Assembly: GCA_036346355.1 (NCBI GenBank)
Contig: CM070580.1
Coordinates: 60,652,854 to 60,716,853, forward strand
Reading direction: 5' to 3'
Length of the DNA: 64,000 nucleotides
Origin: Rhipidocladum racemiflorum
Taxonomy: Eukaryota; Streptophyta; Magnoliopsida; Poales; Poaceae
Shown piece by piece: positions 23,532-34,393 of the stretch (position 1 is the first letter of the stretch; each line of letters starts with the position of its first letter). The translations under genes and the position numbers were made by a program. Below the pieces are notes generated by a model, which saw only the letters and a program-made list of their open reading frames with translations, was not told where the DNA came from and did no database searches.

Positions 23532-23543
23532 AAAAAAGGGGTC
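23532..23543 (+). other. Tat polypurine tract
   Basis: AAAAAAGGGGTC, followed by AAAAG, is the only purine-rich tract near the 3' LTR. It would prime plus-strand synthesis. The expected LTR start TGTCGG does not follow directly because the start of the 3' LTR is missing. Confidence 0.65.
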
Positions 23544-23557
23544 AAAAGCGCTCCCAG

Positions 23558-24463
23558 GTCATACCACGCCGCTGGTGGTCGGTAAAGGTGATCGCCCAAC
23601 GGACAGGTGGCATTCAGGCCACGCCGCTGGCGGTCGGTAAAGGTGATCGCCCAGCGGAAATGTGGCGTTCAGGCCACGCTGCTGGCGGTCGGTAAAGGTG
23701 ATCGCCCAGGGGACAGGTGGCGTTCAGGCCACGCCACTGGCGGTCAGTAAAGGTGATCGCCAGACAGTGGCGTTCGAGCCACGCCACCGGGCGGTCAAGA
23801 AAGCGATCACCAGACGAGGTGGCGCCAGGCCACGCGGCCGCACTCGATTCTGAGGCCACCTAGGGGTCTGCGCCACCACGCCGAGGGTCAAAGGCATTTA
23901 ATGCGTATCGTGCGCATTAAATGGAGGTAATGAAGGCCACAGTATGACGGTGCATGTTCCCAACGTGCGCATTTATTACGGATGACATCATGGCGTAACC
24001 CCCCCTGGCGAGGCGTGCGGAGCCGGCAGGCAGGAACACGGGTCCCTAGGCTGGGGCAAAATCGACTGTGATAGAAGCATTAAGTGCAACTCAAGAACAG
24101 TGACAGGTGCATTAAATGCGGTAGGGTAGTATAATAAGTGTGGTACACTGATGTAAGTCCCCCATGCACCCCCGCCAGCCCAAGTATAAAAGGGAGCCGG
24201 GTGCATGGGAGAAGGGGGTTGTTTTTTAGTTTGTTCGATGATTTTCGGTGGGATGATTTTAGTCTCCCCAAGAACACATAGACAGGACTAGGGCTATTAC
24301 TCTCAGGAGGGCCCGAACCTGGATAAACCCAAGTGTCCCCTTGCAAGCTTTGCCACTGATCTCCTCTCTCTCTCTCTCTCTCTCGTGCGATCTCCACGAA
24401 AGCCCCCTATTCGAACTTCATATACACCCGATCCGGAGGTGTCTGTTGGCTTTTACGCCGACA
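23558..24463 (+). repeat. 3' LTR of the Tat element, 5'-truncated
   Basis: Homology to the 5' LTR starts at a point matching about 4602, so roughly the first 60 bp are missing. The end GCCGACA and the outer GTTAT duplication are intact, and the TATA box is at 24185-24191. The loss lies in the 55-bp repeat region and probably arose after insertion by recombination between short repeats. Confidence 0.88.
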
Positions 24464-24539
24464 GTTATGATGTTGTATATGAAATTATGACTTGATCATG
24501 ATGTTAAGTATGGTATGTATCGATGTTGGCATTGATTTG

Positions 24540-25223
24540 TGTCGGGGATTGGACTATTTTCTATAAGGACCATTCTGCCCCGACGGCCGAGCAACTCCCG
24601 ACCATGGGCTTGGATGCGATACCCAAGCGTGAGCCTCGGGCATTATCACGCTCGAGCACAAGTATACTCGTAATATCGAAGCAAAGCATGGTCGGCTATA
24701 AGCCTCAAAGACGTGCCCGAGCAACCATGCTCGGAAAGGACGCGGGATGGTAAAAGCCAGACCAAAGGCATGCTCGGAGATTGCCGGAGGACGTGGTCAA
24801 CCCATAAAACAGGAAAGTGGCGACTATTTCGCCAAGGAGTTATACCAATAATTCAAACGTGGAGAGAATCATGGACACGTCCAAAGAGGGCAACAGGCGT
24901 GATCTTAGGAAACAGTTACCATGTATGTACATATGCACCTAGTATTTAATCCTCTCTCCCTCAACAGAGATGGGGACCCTGGGGGTGAGATCCATGTACT
25001 TGTATCCATCATTCCAATACAAAAAGGCCACTAGGCGACTGGACGTAGGGCTATTATCTCGATCATGAGAGGCCTGAACTAGGGTAAAATCTTTGTGTTT
25101 CTGCATGTTCTAATGGATCGTCTCCCACGCCTTCGATGCTACAACCTTTGGCAGAAAGGGGCTTTGGTCGATCCCTCATTCAACAAGTAAGCTCGGCGGG
25201 AGCCCGTTGTCCAATCGTCGACA
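24540..25223 (+). repeat. Element C 5' LTR
   Basis: 684 bp, from TGTCGGGGATTGG to GTCGACA. It is nearly identical to the LTR at 27799-28482, which implies a fairly recent insertion. Confidence 0.92.
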
Positions 25224-25319
25224 GCTGGCGTCGTCCGTGGGGACCGACAGGTTCTTTGCCAAAGGAATCCCGAAGGCATCATCTTCCACATTTGATGACC
25301 GATACGACACAATTCGTGT

Positions 25320-26490
25320 TCCACGCCGAGCACGTACTTCGCTCGGGCGCGAGTCTCTCCCTCCGAGCACGCTGCTTTCGCCGGGATCGTATTCGCGCGC
25401 CGAGCACGCTTGCCCGGCGCTGAAGTCTCTCCTCCGAGCACGCTGCTTTCGCTGGGATCGTTTCTGTTCCGCGCCAAGCACGCATTTCGCCGGGCGCGAG
25501 TCTCTCGTGATCTGAAGCTTCGTTCCGGGCACGTACTTTGCTCAGGCACGAGTCTCTCCCTCCGAGCACGCGTTTCGCTCGGGGATTGTTCGTGATTGTT
25601 CCTATTCCGCGCCGGGCATGCATTTCGCTCGGGCGCGAGTCTCTCCCTCCGAGCACGCGTTTCGCTCGAGGACTGTTCCTGTTTCGCGCCGAGCAAGTAC
25701 TTCGCCCGGGCGTGAGTCTCTCCCTCCGAGCACGCGTTTCGCTCCGAGCACGCGTTTCGCTCGGGGACTGTTCCTGTTCCGCGCCGAGCACGTACTTCGC
25801 CCGGGCGCGAGTCTCTCCCTCCGAGCACGCGTTTCGCTCCGAGCACGCGTTTCGCTCGGGGACTGTTCCTGTTCCGCGCCGAGCACGTACTTCGCCCGGG
25901 CGCGAGTCTCTCCCTCCGAGCACGCGTTTCGTTCCGAGCACGCGTTTCGCTCGAGGATCGTTCTGTTCGCGCCCGAGCACGCATTTCGCCGGGCGCGAGT
26001 CTCTCCTCCGGCACGCGTTGCTCCGAGCACGCGTTCGCTCGGGATTCTGTTCGCTGGCTGGCACGCATTTCGCTCGGGCGCGAAGTCTCGTGATCCGAAG
26101 CTTCTGTTCGCCGGCACGTACTTCGCTTGGGCGCGAGTCTCTCCCTCCGAGCACGCGTTTCGCTCGGGAACTGTTCCTGTTCCGCGCCGGGCACGTACTT
26201 CGCTCGGGCGCGTCTCTCCCTCCGAGCACGCGTTTCGCTCGGGGATTGTTCGTGATTGTTCCTGTTCCGCGCCGGGCACGCACTTTGCTCGGGCGCGAGT
26301 CTCTCCCTTCGAGCACGCGTTTCGCTCAGGGGCTGTTCCTGTTCCACGCCGGGCACATACTTCGCTCGACTATTGGTGTTCCGCGCCGAGCAGACACTAC
26401 GCTCGGGCGCGAGTCTCTTCCTCCGAGCACGCGTTACGCTCGGATACGGTTGGTATTCCACGCCGAGCACGCTCTGCGTTTGAGCACAAG
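25320..26490 (+). repeat. GC-rich minisatellite in element C
   Basis: Units of 77-95 bp share the phrases GAGTCTCTCCCTCCGAGCAC, GCGTTTCGCTCGGG and CTGTTCCTGTTCCGCGCC. Unit starts 25637, 25714, 25809 and 25904 show the two spacings; the 95-bp form has an extra copy of an 18-bp block, CCGAGCACGCGTTTCGCT. The core CCGAGC/GCTCGG is self-complementary. Long ORFs on both strands here come from the repeat and show no protein family. Confidence 0.88.
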
Positions 26491-26511
26491 TCCTTCCAGT
26501 TTAGTTGCCCT

Positions 26512-27110
26512 ATGCATCTGATCCATGCGTGGGATGCGGCAGCATGTGTTTGTTCACAGTCTGCTAGTTATCTTTATGCTATGCATCTGATCCATGCCTA
26601 GTTTCCCTGGACGTCTGGTCCATGTCCAAGATGCGGCAGCTCGAGCCTGGCTCGTCTGTCAGTTCCTCAAGCATTAGACCCTTGCTCGGGATGTGGCAAT
26701 GTGAGTCCGCTCGCAATCCGCTAGTAGCCTAGGCGTCTGATCCATGCCTAGTTCCCCTATGTATCTGATCCATGCGTGGGATGCGGCAGCATGTGTTTGT
26801 TCACAGTCTGCTAGTTATCTTTATGCTAGGCATCTGATCCATGCCTAGTTTCCCTGGACGTCTGGTCCATGTCCAGGATGCGGCAGCTCGAGCCTGGCTC
26901 GTCTTTCAGTTCCTCGAGCATTAGACCCTTGTTCGGGATGTGGCAATGTGAGTCCGCTCTTAATACGCTAGTAGCCTAGGCGTCTGATCCATGCCTAGTT
27001 CCCCTATGCATCTGATCCATGCGTGGGATGTGGCAGCATGTGTTTGTTCACAGTCTGCTAGTTATCTTTATGCTAGGCATCTGATCCATGCCTAGTTTCC
27101 CTGGGCATCT
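26512..27110 (+). repeat. 246-bp tandem repeat in element C, about 2.4 copies
   Basis: Units begin at about 26512, 26758 and 27004 with TATG(C/T)ATCTGATCCATGCG. Each contains smaller repeats of the phrase CTGATCCATG followed by GGGATG(C/T)GGCA. The third copy is partial and runs into unique internal sequence. No coding signal is visible. Confidence 0.88.
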
Positions 27111-27160
27111 GATCCATACTCGGGACGAGGTTCGATCGCGTTTTATTTTCTCTTTCGGTG

Positions 27161-27798
27161 CAGCTCGTGCCGACCTTTTTTCCCCGAGCATGGTTCGCTC
27201 GGGATGTGATAGTGTGAGCCTGTCTCATCTATCAGTTTCTTTTCCTGGTCATTTCATGCCCAGATGCTGTGGTAAGTGCTTCACCATCAAGAATTCAATC
27301 CCTCCTTGGACTTCTCAGTCTCAAGGAGATGACCCATCTCACTTGAGCCTCCGGGACTAGCTGTCGGGGATTGGACTATTTTCTATAAGGACCATTCTGC
27401 CCCGACGGCCGAGCAACTCCCGACCAGGGCTTGGATGCGATACCCAAGCGTGAGCCTCGGGCATTATCACGCTCGAGCACAAGTATACTCGTAATATCGA
27501 AGCAAAGCATGGTCGACTATAAGCCTCAAAGACGTGCCCGAGCAACCATGCTCGGAAAGGACGCGGGATGGTAGAAGCTAGACCAAAGGCATGCTCGCAG
27601 CTCGTGCCCACCTTTTTTCCCCGAGCATGGTTCGCTCGGGATGTGATAGTGTGAGCCTGTCTCATCTATCAGTTTCTTTTCCTGGTCATTTCATGCCCAG
27701 ATGCTGTGGTAAGTGCTTCACCATCAAGAATTCAATCCCTCCTTGGACTTCTCAGTCTCAAGGAGATGACCCATCTCACTTGAGCCTCGGGGACTAGC
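27161..27798 (+). repeat. Duplicated internal-tail plus partial LTR in element C
   Basis: A 201-bp internal tail (27161-27361) is followed by the first 236 bp of an LTR (27362-27597), then by a second copy of the tail (27598-27798) and the full 3' LTR. The element thus has a 437-bp tandem duplication that starts in the interior and ends in the LTR. Template switching during reverse transcription or unequal exchange would produce it. Confidence 0.88.
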
Positions 27799-28482
27799 TG
27801 TTGGGGGTTGGACTATTTTCTATAAGGACCATTCTGCCCCGACGGCCGAGCAACTCCCGACCATGGGCTTGGATGCGATACCCAAGCATGAGCCTCGGGC
27901 ATTATCACGCTCGAGCACAAGTATACTCGTAATATCGAAGCAAAGCATGGTCGGCTATAAGCCTCAAAGACGTGCCCGAGCAACCATGCTCGGAAAGGAC
28001 GCGGGATGGTAGAAGCCAGACCAAAGGCATGCTCGGAGATTGCCGGAGGACGTGGTCAACCCATAAAATAGGAAAGTGGCGACTATTTCGCCAAGGAGTT
28101 ATACCAATAATTCAAACGTGGCGAGAATCATGGACACGTCCAAAGAGGGCAACGGGCGTGATCTTAGGAAACAGTTACCATGTATGTACATATGCACCTA
28201 GTATTTAATCCTCTCTCCCTCAACAGAGACGGGGACCCCGGGGGTGAGATCCATGTACTTGTATCCATCATTCCAATACAAAAAGGCCACTAGGCGACTG
28301 GACGTAGGGCTATTATCTTGATCATGAGAGGCCTGAACTAGGGTAAAATCTTTGTGTTTCTGCATGTTCTAATGGATCGTCTCTCACGCCTTCGATGCTA
28401 CAACCTTTGGCAGAAAGGAGCTTTGGTTGATCCCTCATTCAACAAGTAAGCTCGGCGGGAGCCCGTTCTCCAATCGTCGACA
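27799..28482 (+). repeat. Element C 3' LTR
   Basis: 684 bp, starting TGTTGGGGGTTGG (two changes from the 5' LTR start) and ending GTCGACA, followed by the ATTTG target duplication. Confidence 0.92.
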
Positions 28483-28983
28483 ATTTGTTCTTATGATCCA
28501 TTGCAATATGCTTGCTGAGTGATGAACTCACGCTTGTGTTTCATGTTGTTTTTAGGTAACATGAAACCGGCATGCGGGAGAGGGCATTAGCTACACTTCC
28601 ACATGTAGCTCCACACTTATAGACAATTTAATCGTTTGTAGTCATGATAATAAGAATAGTGCCATGAATCTTGGTGTATGGTTAAATTATGTGCTTGTTT
28701 TCCTCAATTGCTTCGTTTTACTTTGAGGAGTGGTTGGACTTGGTATTATTGATTTAAGATGTTGCTATATCCATTGTTAATGCTGTTTTAGATGTCTCAT
28801 ATCTTATATCTTGTCATAGTATTGTTGTTGCTTCAATCATGGAAAAACAAGGGAGATGCTGCCGAAATTTTCGGTTTTAGCATTTGCACCTTTGCTGTAA
28901 TTTATCTTTATTTGTGGTATTTAGATGTTGTCTAGTCTATGTTTGTTAACATTCAAGCATACTAGATGCCGGGGTGTTACAGT

Positions 28984-28995
28984 TGGTATCAGAGC
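28984..28995 (+). other. A0 primer-binding site for tRNA-Met
   Basis: TGGTATCAGAGC begins two bases after the A0 LTR end. It is complementary to the 3' end of plant initiator tRNA-Met. Confidence 0.88.
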
Positions 28996-29910
28996 GGGCT
29001 TTAGGTCCGTGGAATGTGAATGTAGCAAAGTACTCTAGAGTAAACTAAAATGTTGACTTGGAAAAGTAGAAACATGGCATAGGTCTACTCGTTAAAATTT
29101 GGCCTTAGGGCAATAACTTTAAAATCTGAAATATTTTGGTTAACTAATTTAAAACTTGACACACTCTGATGCACAGTAGGAAGTCTATGGGTGTTGTGGC
29201 TATCCGCTTAAATATTGTATCTAAGCTTTGACGTTGAATGTTACTTCTGATGATGTATAATGCTATATTTATGATAGATTTGATTGAGTTGCTATATTTG
29301 TGATAAAGTGGGGTTGTGGTGCCGAAGGGTTTCGGTCACCTCTTTTTGTTCATAGTAAGGGTGTGGTTTGACGGTGTGGCCGGTTAACACCATCACCGAA
29401 GAATTATTAACCCCTGTAGGACAAGAGTGCTTACCCTTTCTGTCGTAGATCGGGTAGTTGACTGGAGTCAAATAGAAGAGATTGGTGGTGGATTCCTTTG
29501 GATGTTCTTTATCGTTTTGACGGTCGGTCTTGGTTGATTTTCTTGGTTTTAGTTGATTTAAACCAAAAGAAAAGTGTTTGGTATTGGATTTTCGCGGATT
29601 GTTCCGTATGCGGTGTGTGGTTTTGTCTTCCTTGGTTGAAGACGAAGAAGAAGAGTCTAGTGTTGCGCTTCTTTTGGTCGCCTTTCCAGCTTTGATGCTT
29701 AGTTTGTTGATTGCTTTATGGGGAGAAGCATTCAATTTATTCCTGTGTTTGTCTTTCTCCAAGGTCAAAAGAGTTATTGCGGCGTTATGCCAGACCTTGT
29801 TGTCAGGGCTGAAGTTCTGTGGCTTTGTAGGAGTAAGTGGTGTTTGATTTCATCATTTTACTGGTTTGAGAAATCATCTTTGAAAACCCTTCTTGTTTCG
29901 TGAAAGGATT
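28996..29910 (+). mobile_element. A0 internal region, first 0.9 kb
   Basis: This non-coding sequence follows the same course as the A3 interior from 34394 onward, with shared blocks such as GGTTTCGGTC and CATCACCGAAGAA. It is cut at 29910 by the terminus of CACTA#1. Short ORFs are not conserved across copies. Confidence 0.8.
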
Positions 29911-30370
29911 CACTAGTAGAAACTTCACTTTCTATGATGAAGGAAATGCGTCATAATATGCCAAACAATCGTCACAGTTAGGTTTTTATGACGTACTCAT
30001 GACGAAATAGCAAGCGTCATAGTATCCGCATCATAGAAAGTTTTTTCTGACGAAACATATAATGTTCGTCATAGAATGTCAGAATAATCCATGACGCCTC
30101 AATTCTATGACGATATGGTATGTCATACAAGGTTATAAAAATGTCATTGATAAGATCCATTTCGTCATAAAAAGAGTGTCATGACGGCTATACCGGGCCG
30201 TTGACCAACTATTTTATGACAATTTTGTTCATCATTGATGGCTGCCACGTAGGAAAATTTTTCGTCACTAACACGTCAATGACATGTTAGCATCGTACAC
30301 GTCAGTTGATGCGACAATTTTTTAGTGATTATTTTTTTGACACGTTCATCGTCATAAAATTGTAGAACAG
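29911..30370 (+). repeat. CACTA#1 terminus and ATGACG/CGTCAT subterminal repeats
   Basis: After the terminal CACTAGTAGAAAC the motif ATGACG or its complement CGTCAT, often extended to CTATGACG/CGTCATAGA, occurs many times in both orientations. Such clusters bind TnpA in En/Spm elements. A 90-120-bp direct repeat follows (about 30370-30460 and 30456-30545, sharing ATACTTTATACAATATCACA). Confidence 0.75.
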
Positions 30371-30712
30371 GCACATTGATAGAAACTATTACTTTATACA
30401 ATATCACAAATCATAATTGTCTCAAGGTGACTTCAATACATAGCAAGAATACGTTCACATGGCACATTGACCGAAACTAATACTTTATACAATATCACAA
30501 ATCATAATTGTCTCAAGGTGACTTCAACACATAGTAAGAATAAGTTCACATGCATCCAGACACATATATAAATCCTTACAAAGTGTTTGAACCACTTCCA
30601 ACAATTAACCAAAATAAGTCCAGATGCATCCAGACAGATAACTGATAAGTCTAACTTATATATCTTGTTGTACTACTTCCCACAGGTAACCAAAATCATA
30701 ACTTGTTGATTA

Positions 30713-30918
30713 CTAGTTAGGTTTCTGAAGGCACAAGAGCTTCCTCAGTAAAACATTGGTTTCTTCTTGCTGCTTTTTGAGAGCCTCCATTCCTTCCTGG
30801 GTTTTGATCAAGGCTTCATCTGATGCCTGAGATTTTTGTTTCAGGCCCTCAATCTCGTGCTGCTGCTGCTCAATGGTACCTTGCATTGCAGCTGCTCCTC
30901 TTTTCTCTGCTTCAAGTT
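30713..30918 (-). pseudogene. CACTA#1 TnpA-like gene, C-terminal exon
   Basis: The exon encodes a Gln/Glu/Lys-rich coiled coil (IEQQQHEIEGLKQK, MEALKKQQEETNVLLRKLL) and ends at a stop at 30713-30715. This matches the usual C-terminal end of Transposase_24 (Ptta/En/Spm) proteins. The reading frame is broken at 30918 by LTR B and resumes on the far side at 59618, with KEQQLEEQ running on into LEAEKRG. TnpA-type proteins bind subterminal repeats in the nucleus. Confidence 0.8.
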
Positions 30919-32032
30919 TGTAACACCCCAATTTTTGCTTTTCATGAAATTAGATGTTATTTTACACTCTGGTGAATTTTTGGAATTTTCTGGAATTTAT
31001 TTGGATTTATTAGGAATTAATTTGAATTTATTCTATATTGAAGTAATTAAAGAAATAAAAATTTCAAATAAAGTTTTGTGGGAAATATTTTATTTGGGTC
31101 CAAAATGTTTCCAAATATTTTCCATAATTTTTCTGGAATTTTTCTGAGTATTTTGCTATTTTTTCTGGATTTATTTGAATTTTCTATGAATTATTGAATA
31201 ATTAAATCGCTGGAAAATGTCGAAGCAGTTTGTACTATTCACCCGACCGAGCCGGAACCGAACCAAACTCGAGTCTGACTCGGACCAGACCGCACCCGAG
31301 GCCGAGCTGGACCAAACCCTATTACGCGCGAACCGTTGGATCGAGATCCAACGGTCAGGATCAGCCGTACCGATTCGGCCGGATACGGTCTGGATCCTAT
31401 CTCGCCCACGCCATCGTGGCCGTTGATCGTGCCACATGGACGACTGTTCGCCTTCGTCTCCGCCCGAGTCCGGGTCGGATTCCTCCGCCGCATCGCCGCC
31501 GCGTTCCGTTAGGGTTCCGATTTTAGCGCGCCTCCCAGGGTTATTTAAGGCGTGGGTCATCGCCCGAGGTTGCCCTTTTTCGTGCGCACGTATTGCCCTA
31601 GCCCACCGAGATCCAGCCGCCATAGATTCGCCGGGATTGCTCGTCGTAGTTGCATGAAGCACCGCCACGGTTTTTGCTTCGCCTCGCCGTCGTCCGCCGT
31701 CCTCCGCCGCGTCGGAGCCCAGATCCGGAACCCCCAGGTCGAGCCGCGTCCGTGGAGATATCTCACCTCGCTGGAGAAGCCCACAAACACCGTCGCCCGT
31801 GTCGCCTTCACCAGCTCCGGTCTGCCAACACCGCCGCGTCACCATCGCCGCTCGCGAGCTCCCTCAGCCGTCCGATCGCCATCCAACACGCCTGATCCGT
31901 CCACGTCGTCCGGAGGCATTTTCCCACGTTTGATTTCCTAGATCTAATCTCCGCCGTTAGATCTAGATCTAATGGTTTAGATCTCGCCACGTAGCCATAG
32001 CAGTAACGAACCGATTAGATCTGGACCATTGG

Positions 32033-34378
32033 TGTGACACTATGGTTTGGTGTGACGTTATAGAAGGTGAAACTAGAGAATAAAACCTTTCGGCTTAGGG
32101 TTTTCTCGCGTTTTTGGGCCGGTTGAAGTGTTATGTCGCCACGAAGTGTCGTAACCTTATTTAACGTGCATGATAAGGTTAATAACATTATGAGATGTGG
32201 AATTAAGGTTAAAACTATAGGATATGGAGGTTAATAGCTTTTCCGGGGCGTTTCCGGGGTTTTGGGCCTTCCCGGGGGAGTTTGGGCCTTGGTGGGCTTT
32301 GGTGGGATGGAGTAGGTCTCCGTAACGGACTAGGATTGGGTGTGGGGGCTGGTAAAAGGGCTCCCCACCAGCCTTTTGGGCGTGCTCCCCCTGCCCTCGG
32401 GCGCCCCCACCTCTCCCTCCAAGCACTAGCCGCCACCCCCACCTTCCCCTCTCCCTTCCTTGCGCCTCCACCTCCCCCATTGCTCCCCATTGCTCCCTAT
32501 TGCACACCACCTCTCCTCCACCCCCTTGCTGCCCTAGGGTGACCTCCCCACCCCTGCATCCTCATGGATCCATCCGAGGAGCGAGGAGCGAGGTGCGAGG
32601 AGCAAGGAGCGAGGAGATCGATTGCAGTTTTCGTGCGTCGGGCAAAGGTATGATCATGGGGCTCCTCGGGGATGAGCTAGGTACTGTTATTAGGGAGTTT
32701 ATCAAGTTTTTAGATCAATTGGAGGCGCTGGATTTGAGTAATTTGGGTTAGATCTAGATGTTGCCACGTTTCTGTTTTCGGGCAGATTGAGCACTCGAGC
32801 TAGGGTTCGCGTTTTCGCCAATTTAGATTTCGAATCTGACTGTACGGACTTTTAAGAAGTTGTAGATAATTTCATTATCTTTCCGTGCATATAAAGAACG
32901 TTAAATTCCGCCAAGCTGTTTGAAAGTTATGACTGTTTTACCGAGCGTGTTAAAATCTGTGACGCGATTGGAACAGATCTCGGTAATCTGTAAATTAAAC
33001 AACTTTAGAGGCCGAATAAGACTTTCCATATACCTAGAGAAAGTTGGGAAATTTCCTAAGCTACGCGAGGGTGTACTCGTTTAATTCATTCGGAGTCCCA
33101 GAACTCAAGTTATGCTTTTTGCAAGGCTGCTGTCCCGTCGGGACAGAACCTCTGTTTTTAGGTTTTGCGAGTAGTGGGCAATGTCGGGTTAGATGGGGTT
33201 TTGCGTACTGTTTTGTGGGTATGATTGTGAGTGTGTGATGCCTATGTGCAGGTGGTGTGACACCGGGAGTGCCCTCGACTTCCCACAAATCCGTCGCCCG
33301 CGGTTGAGGCAAGTGTGTTGTAATGTATAGCGGAATCGTAGGTTGCTTGTGGAGATTAGATGAAAGATTGAATACTTGCTATGATCACTTGCCATGCTTG
33401 CTGTTTTCCAATGATATATTGAGTATGATTATCATGATATGATGCTATGTGTCTATACTTATCATGATTCGATGCCATGTGTTTATGTGTACTATGACAT
33501 GATGCCATATGTTTATGTACAAATGAGATATGATAATTGGCATAGTTGCATGCATGTCATGAGATGGGGCGAGGGCGGTGAGAAAGTCATAACTAGTCCG
33601 GGGAAGGTCGGTGAGAAAGTTATGACTAGTCCGGAACGCCATTGAGTAAGACCTACATCGTGATTCCATCCACGTGGTGAATGGAAGCGAGGAGTAGGCA
33701 CCCTCCATCTTCGGGATGGAAGGGGGAAAGGGTGCACGCCGACGGGTGTGTACTCAACCATACCGGTATGAGTTTCCAAGGAGACATGAGCATTGCATTA
33801 CATCGCATACATATTGATGATGACAATGTTAAGTGTTTATGAATAAGATGATTTACATGATGGGAGATGTTATTGCCATGTTGTTGTTCTTGTTGTCCAT
33901 TGCAATATGCTTGCTGAGTTTCGAACTCACGCTTGTGTTTTCTTGTTGTTTTAGGTACCATGAGATCGGCATGCGGGGAAGGGAAATAGTCACACGCCCA
34001 CACGTAGCTTCACCTTAATGATTCCACAAGTCATTCTATTAGTTTGATAATAAATTGCGTGTGATGATCATTGCTTTAGTGTTTAGCTTTACTATTTGAG
34101 AGCTTATTTGTTCTTTTGACACTTGGAGACATTAAGTGCATGATGTTAGTCTTATATTGTCGTTAAGACTCTATTTATTGCTGTTTCAGATGTCTCTCAT
34201 ATTGCCTTATAATGCTATCTGTTGTTGCTCCTTAAATCCATGTTAAAACAAAGGAGGTCTGCCGAAATCTCGGTTTTAGCCTATGCACCTTTGCTGGAAT
34301 TTTATGTTAAATGTGGTATTTAGATGTTGTGTAGCTTATGTTTGGTAGCATTCAGGCATATTAAATGCCGGGTGTTAC
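32033..34378 (+). repeat. A3 5' LTR
   Basis: 2,346 bp, starting TGTGACACTATGG. The expected end GTGTTACA reads GTGTTACT here. It holds the leader-like block (32390-32640), the stem-loop (near 33585-33625) and the TGAGT/ACTCA motif (33909-33940). Confidence 0.9.
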
Positions 34379-34382
34379 TGAT

Positions 34383-34393
34383 TGGTATCGAGC
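34383..34393 (+). other. A3 primer-binding site, one base short
   Basis: TGGTATCGAGC, again lacking one base of TGGTATCAGAGC, as in A1. A4 keeps the intact site. Confidence 0.8.

Larger units (their letters stand above)
4542..24463 (+). mobile_element. Ty3/gypsy LTR retrotransposon, Tat lineage, degenerate
   Basis: The element is flanked by GTTAT (4537-4541 and 24464-24468), begins TGTCGGTG and ends GCCGACA. Without the nested A1 it is about 11.1 kb. The order is LTR, primer site, gag, protease, reverse transcriptase, RNase H, a second RNase H, integrase, a long 3' region with an antisense gene, polypurine tract and LTR. The second RNase H between RT/RNH and integrase, and the antisense gene, are marks of the Tat lineage. 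Each coding block carries frameshifts or stops, so this copy cannot make an intact polyprotein. Confidence 0.93.
24540..28482 (+). mobile_element. C: non-autonomous LTR element with internal satellites
   Basis: Element C is 3,943 bp and flanked by ATTTG (24535-24539 and 28483-28487) inside the A0 LTR. Both LTRs are 684 bp (24540-25223 starting TGTCGGGG; 27799-28482 starting TGTTGGGG; both ending GTCGACA). A primer site (TGGCGTCGTCCGTGGGGA, 25226-25243) and a purine-rich tract (about 27783-27798) are present. The 2.57-kb interior holds only tandem repeats and no gag or pol motif, so it must borrow proteins. A second partial LTR at 27362-27597 is part of an internal duplication. Confidence 0.92.
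704..28981 (+). mobile_element. A0: 5' LTR of a family-A element, split by three insertions
   Basis: The LTR begins TGTGACACCCC at 704 and ends GGGGTGTTACA at 28981, directly before a tRNA-Met primer site. After removing the three nested insertions and their duplicated bases, the LTR pieces (704-1758, 3985-4541, 24469-24539, 28488-28981) add up to about 2.18 kb, the same as other family-A LTRs in this window. The pieces join in the same order as in the uninterrupted LTR copies, for example across GTTTG, GTTAT and ATTTG. The LTR carries a GC-rich segment resembling a plant 5' leader (about 900-1170) and the family's stem-loop motifs. Confidence 0.88.

Noticed and set aside
25139..26601. Long ORFs (up to 443 codons) on both strands
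   Set aside because: They are Arg-rich translations of a GC-rich tandem repeat, open in several frames at once, with no protein family and no start context.
30713..30931. Small host gene encoding a coiled coil
   Set aside because: It is the C-terminal exon of the CACTA#1 TnpA-like gene; the frame continues at 59618, and the apparent start lies in LTR B.
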